In this document: in pieces, positions 62,141 through 64,000 of the stretch | Numbering within the stretch: the stretch's first letter is position 1 | Layout: each line of letters begins with the position of its first letter | From: Nonomuraea antri | GTDB lineage: Bacteria; Actinomycetota; Actinomycetes; Streptosporangiales; Streptosporangiaceae | Assembly: GCF_013283785.1 (NCBI RefSeq) | Contig: NZ_JABCPZ010000025.1 | Span: 1 to 64,000 of the forward strand | Direction: 5' to 3' | DNA length: 64,000 bases | Program-made: the position numbers and the translations under genes | Notes under the pieces: model-generated | The model's input: only the letters and a program-made list of their open reading frames with translations | Databases searched by the model: none | What the model was told of the DNA's origin: nothing

Positions 62141-63334
62141 GTGATCGTAGGAAGCGACCTGGCGCGGGCGCAGCTCGTCGCGCGCAGCATCGATGTGATC
62201 AACACGCATCAGTCGCCGTCGGGGGCCTACCCGGCCAGTCCCACCTTCTCCGCCTACCGCGGCTACGCCTGGCTGCGCGACGGCGCCTTCATCGCCGAGG
62301 GCATGAGCCGGGCCGGGCAGGTCGACAGCGCGAGCGCCTTCCACGCCTGGTGCGCCCGGGTGATCGGCGCCCGCCACGACCAGGTGGCAGGCCTGATCGG
62401 GCGCGCCCGCGCCGGGCTGCCGGTCTCGGCGGCCGAGATGCTGCCCACCCGGTTCACCCTGGACGGCGGCGACGGCGCCGACGAGTGGTGGGACCACCAG
62501 CTCGACGGCTACGGCACGTGGCTGTGGGCGCTGGCCGAGCACACCGCCAGGCACGGTGTGCGCGTCCCTGGCGCGGACGAGGCGGTCCGGGTCGCCGCCC
62601 GCTACCTGACGTGGTTCTGGAACCAGCCCTGCTACGACTGGTGGGAGGAGCACGTCGACCAGCGGCACGTCTCGACGCTCGGGGCGGTGCACGCGGGGCT
62701 GCGCGCCGCGGCGGCCGGCGGCCTGCTCGCCGGCGCGGAGGCCGCCGCCGCCGCGCAGGTGGTGGCCGACATCGCCGGGCTGGTGGCCGAGCAGGGCGTC
62801 GCCCCCGCGGGCCACCTGCGCAAGTGGCTGCCGTCGGCGCAGGGCACGGTGGCGCTCGTCGACCCGGGCCAGGCCGTGGCGCCGCTGCACGACCTGGACG
62901 CCCACGGGCTCGGCGGCGACGCCGTCGACGCCTCGCTGCCGGCGTGCGTGGCGCCGTTCGGGCTCTACCCCGTCGGCCACCCGGTGGCGGTGCGGACGGT
63001 GGCCGAGGTGGAGCGGCAGCTCGCGCGTGACGGCGGCGTGCACCGCTTCCTGGCCGACACCTTCTACGGTGGCGGCCGCTGGGTGCTGCTGGCCGGCTTT
63101 CTCGGACTCAACCACGCCGCCGCGGGACGCCGCGCCGAGGCGCTGCGCTATCTGGACTGGATGGCCGCCCAGGCCGACGAGTCGGGCCAGTTGCCTGAGC
63201 AGGTCTCCGACGTGCTGCTGGCGCCGCCCCGGTTGCAGGAGTGGCTGCGGCGGTGGGGGCCGGTCGCGCGGCCTCTGCTGTGGTCGCACGGAATGTACCT
63301 GATGCTCGCCGACGCGCTGGAGGTCCGCGCATGA
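62141..63334 (+). CDS. GH15 glucoamylase-like enzyme (isomaltose glucohydrolase type)
   Basis: This 397-residue protein is an alpha/alpha-barrel glycosidase with YRGYAWLRDGAFIAEGMSRA, general-acid region YDWWEEHVDQRH (Glu about 169/170), general-base region ESGQLPEQVSDVLL (Glu about 353) and WSHGMYLMLADAL at the end. It is much shorter than classical glucoamylases and lacks a signal peptide, like cytoplasmic isomaltose glucohydrolases. The start is GTG 62141 after GGAG. It would release glucose from imported alpha-1,6-linked oligosaccharides. Its stop overlaps the GH31 start (ATGA). Confidence 0.82.
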   Translation: MIVGSDLARAQLVARSIDVINTHQSPSGAYPASPTFSAYRGYAWLRDGAFIAEGMSRAGQVDSASAFHAWCARVIGARHDQVAGLIGRARAGLPVSAAEMLPTRFTLDGGDGADEWWDHQLDGYGTWLWALAEHTARHGVRVPGADEAVRVAARYLTWFWNQPCYDWWEEHVDQRHVSTLGAVHAGLRAAAAGGLLAGAEAAAAAQVVADIAGLVAEQGVAPAGHLRKWLPSAQGTVALVDPGQAVAPLHDLDAHGLGGDAVDASLPACVAPFGLYPVGHPVAVRTVAEVERQLARDGGVHRFLADTFYGGGRWVLLAGFLGLNHAAAGRRAEALRYLDWMAAQADESGQLPEQVSDVLLAPPRLQEWLRRWGPVARPLLWSHGMYLMLADALEVRA

Positions 63335-64000
63335 TCACCCACCGACCGTACGGCTCGGGCCACCCGTACGCCGACACCCAGGACCAGCGCCTGCCGGTCA
63401 CCCCGCTGGACGGGCAGCCGGTGGAGCTGCGGGTGCGCGCCGCCGGGTCGGTGCGCGCGGTCACCTGCCAGTGGCGCGTCGACGGGCGCGACGCGGCCGA
63501 GCTCACCCTGGCCAGGGCCGGTTCCGGCGCGGAGGCGGCCGAGCCGGGCCAGGTCGACGGCGGGCACCTGGCCGCCGCGCAGGCCCGTGCCGCCCGCGCC
63601 GCCTCCGGCTCCTGGAGCGTCACCACCCCGCCGCTGCACACCGGCCACCGCTACAGCTACCGCTTCGTCGCCACCAACGACGCGGGCGCCCGCCGTACCA
63701 GCCGCTGGTTCGACGTCACCGCGGCGAACTGGCACGACCACGGCGGCAAGCTGACCACGCGGGGCGCCGACCGGATCGTCGCGGACAGCGTGCGCTGGCT
63801 CGCCGACGGCGACGGCGTGCTGCGCGGCCGGTTCGCGATGGAGCTCGCGCCCGGCGCGCACGTGGTCGGCTTCGGTGAGCGGTTCGACAGCGTCGACCAG
63901 CGCGGCAGGTCGCTGGACGCGGTGGTGTTCGAGCAGTACAAGTCGCAGGGCGCGCACGGCCGCACCTACCTGCCGATGCCGTTCGCGATCGTCGTCGACG
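63331..64000 (+). CDS. GH31 alpha-glucosidase-like enzyme, N-terminal part (runs off window)
   Basis: The first 223 residues are visible. A beta-rich N-terminal domain (QPVELRVRAAGSVRAVTCQW, HRYSYRFVATNDAG) leads into ELAPGAHVVGFGERFDSVDQ and then FEQYKSQGAHGRTYLPMPFA. This matches the GH31 N-terminal domain, where the GFGERF loop helps form the active-site pocket. The catalytic barrel lies beyond the window. There is no signal peptide. It is coupled to GH15 and probably finishes alpha-glucoside breakdown in the cytoplasm. Confidence 0.8.
   Translation, partial: MITHRPYGSGHPYADTQDQRLPVTPLDGQPVELRVRAAGSVRAVTCQWRVDGRDAAELTLARAGSGAEAAEPGQVDGGHLAAAQARAARAASGSWSVTTPPLHTGHRYSYRFVATNDAGARRTSRWFDVTAANWHDHGGKLTTRGADRIVADSVRWLADGDGVLRGRFAMELAPGAHVVGFGERFDSVDQRGRSLDAVVFEQYKSQGAHGRTYLPMPFAIVVD

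Overview
The window is very GC-rich with strong G/C preference at codon third positions, many GTG/TTG starts, ATGA-type gene overlaps and CUT1 sugar transporters that lack their own ATPase. This points to a filamentous actinomycete, probably Nonomuraea or another Streptosporangiaceae-like genus (inference from gene content). Much of it looks like an accessory chromosome arm: sugar-scavenging operons alternate with decayed insertion sequences, broken genes and poorly known families.

Layout. 0-0.4 kb: fragments of IS3 and IS5 elements and of an anti-sigma ATPase. 0.5-6.1 kb: a cupin plus branched-chain aminotransferase operon divergent from a LysR regulator, then a MarR regulator translationally coupled to an isoleucyl-tRNA synthetase paralogue that has lost both synthetase signature motifs but keeps its editing domain. 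6.2-9.1 kb: two secreted proteins (a minimal copper amine oxidase and a choice-of-anchor G protein). 9.7-27.6 kb: two adjacent glycan-utilization loci. The first has a ROK regulator, binding protein, two permeases and a GH35 beta-galactosidase-like enzyme facing secreted GH30 (endo-beta-1,6-galactanase-like) and GH29 (alpha-fucosidase) enzymes with ricin lectin repeats. The second has GH20 hexosaminidase, a single-chain fused double permease, a binding protein and a divergent ROK regulator. Together they look built to cut galactan, fucose and HexNAc-bearing glycans outside the cell, import the products and finish them inside.

28-44.6 kb: a mosaic of GNAT, a chimeric anti-sigma/STAS pseudogene, an ECF sigma factor with its partner, dead IS982 and IS701 elements, a winged-helix regulator coupled to an aspartyl-protease-like protein, an intact RsbW/STAS pair, several small membrane proteins, a CBM14 chitin-binding protein and a DUF1883 protein. 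44.7-46.3 kb: a membrane-anchored protein with twenty 12-residue repeats and a nested inverted repeat just after it. 46.6-51.2 kb: a frameshifted PIN protein, a second GNAT, and a conspicuously AT-richer island (about 48.69-50.64 kb) carrying a frameshifted tail-spike-like protein.

51.4-54.8 kb: an operon preceded by a perfect palindrome: a membrane-domain/lipase fusion, a sensor kinase and a NarL-type response regulator, with overlapping stops and starts. 54.8-57.6 kb: more debris (kinase-like fragment, transposase fragment, truncated LuxR-family ATPase regulator). 57.7-64 kb: an alpha-glucan utilization operon (ROK regulator with an internal 18-bp repeat array, two permeases, binding protein, GH15, and GH31 running off the end). 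All three sugar importers lack an ATPase gene here, as is usual where a shared MsiK-type ATPase is used.
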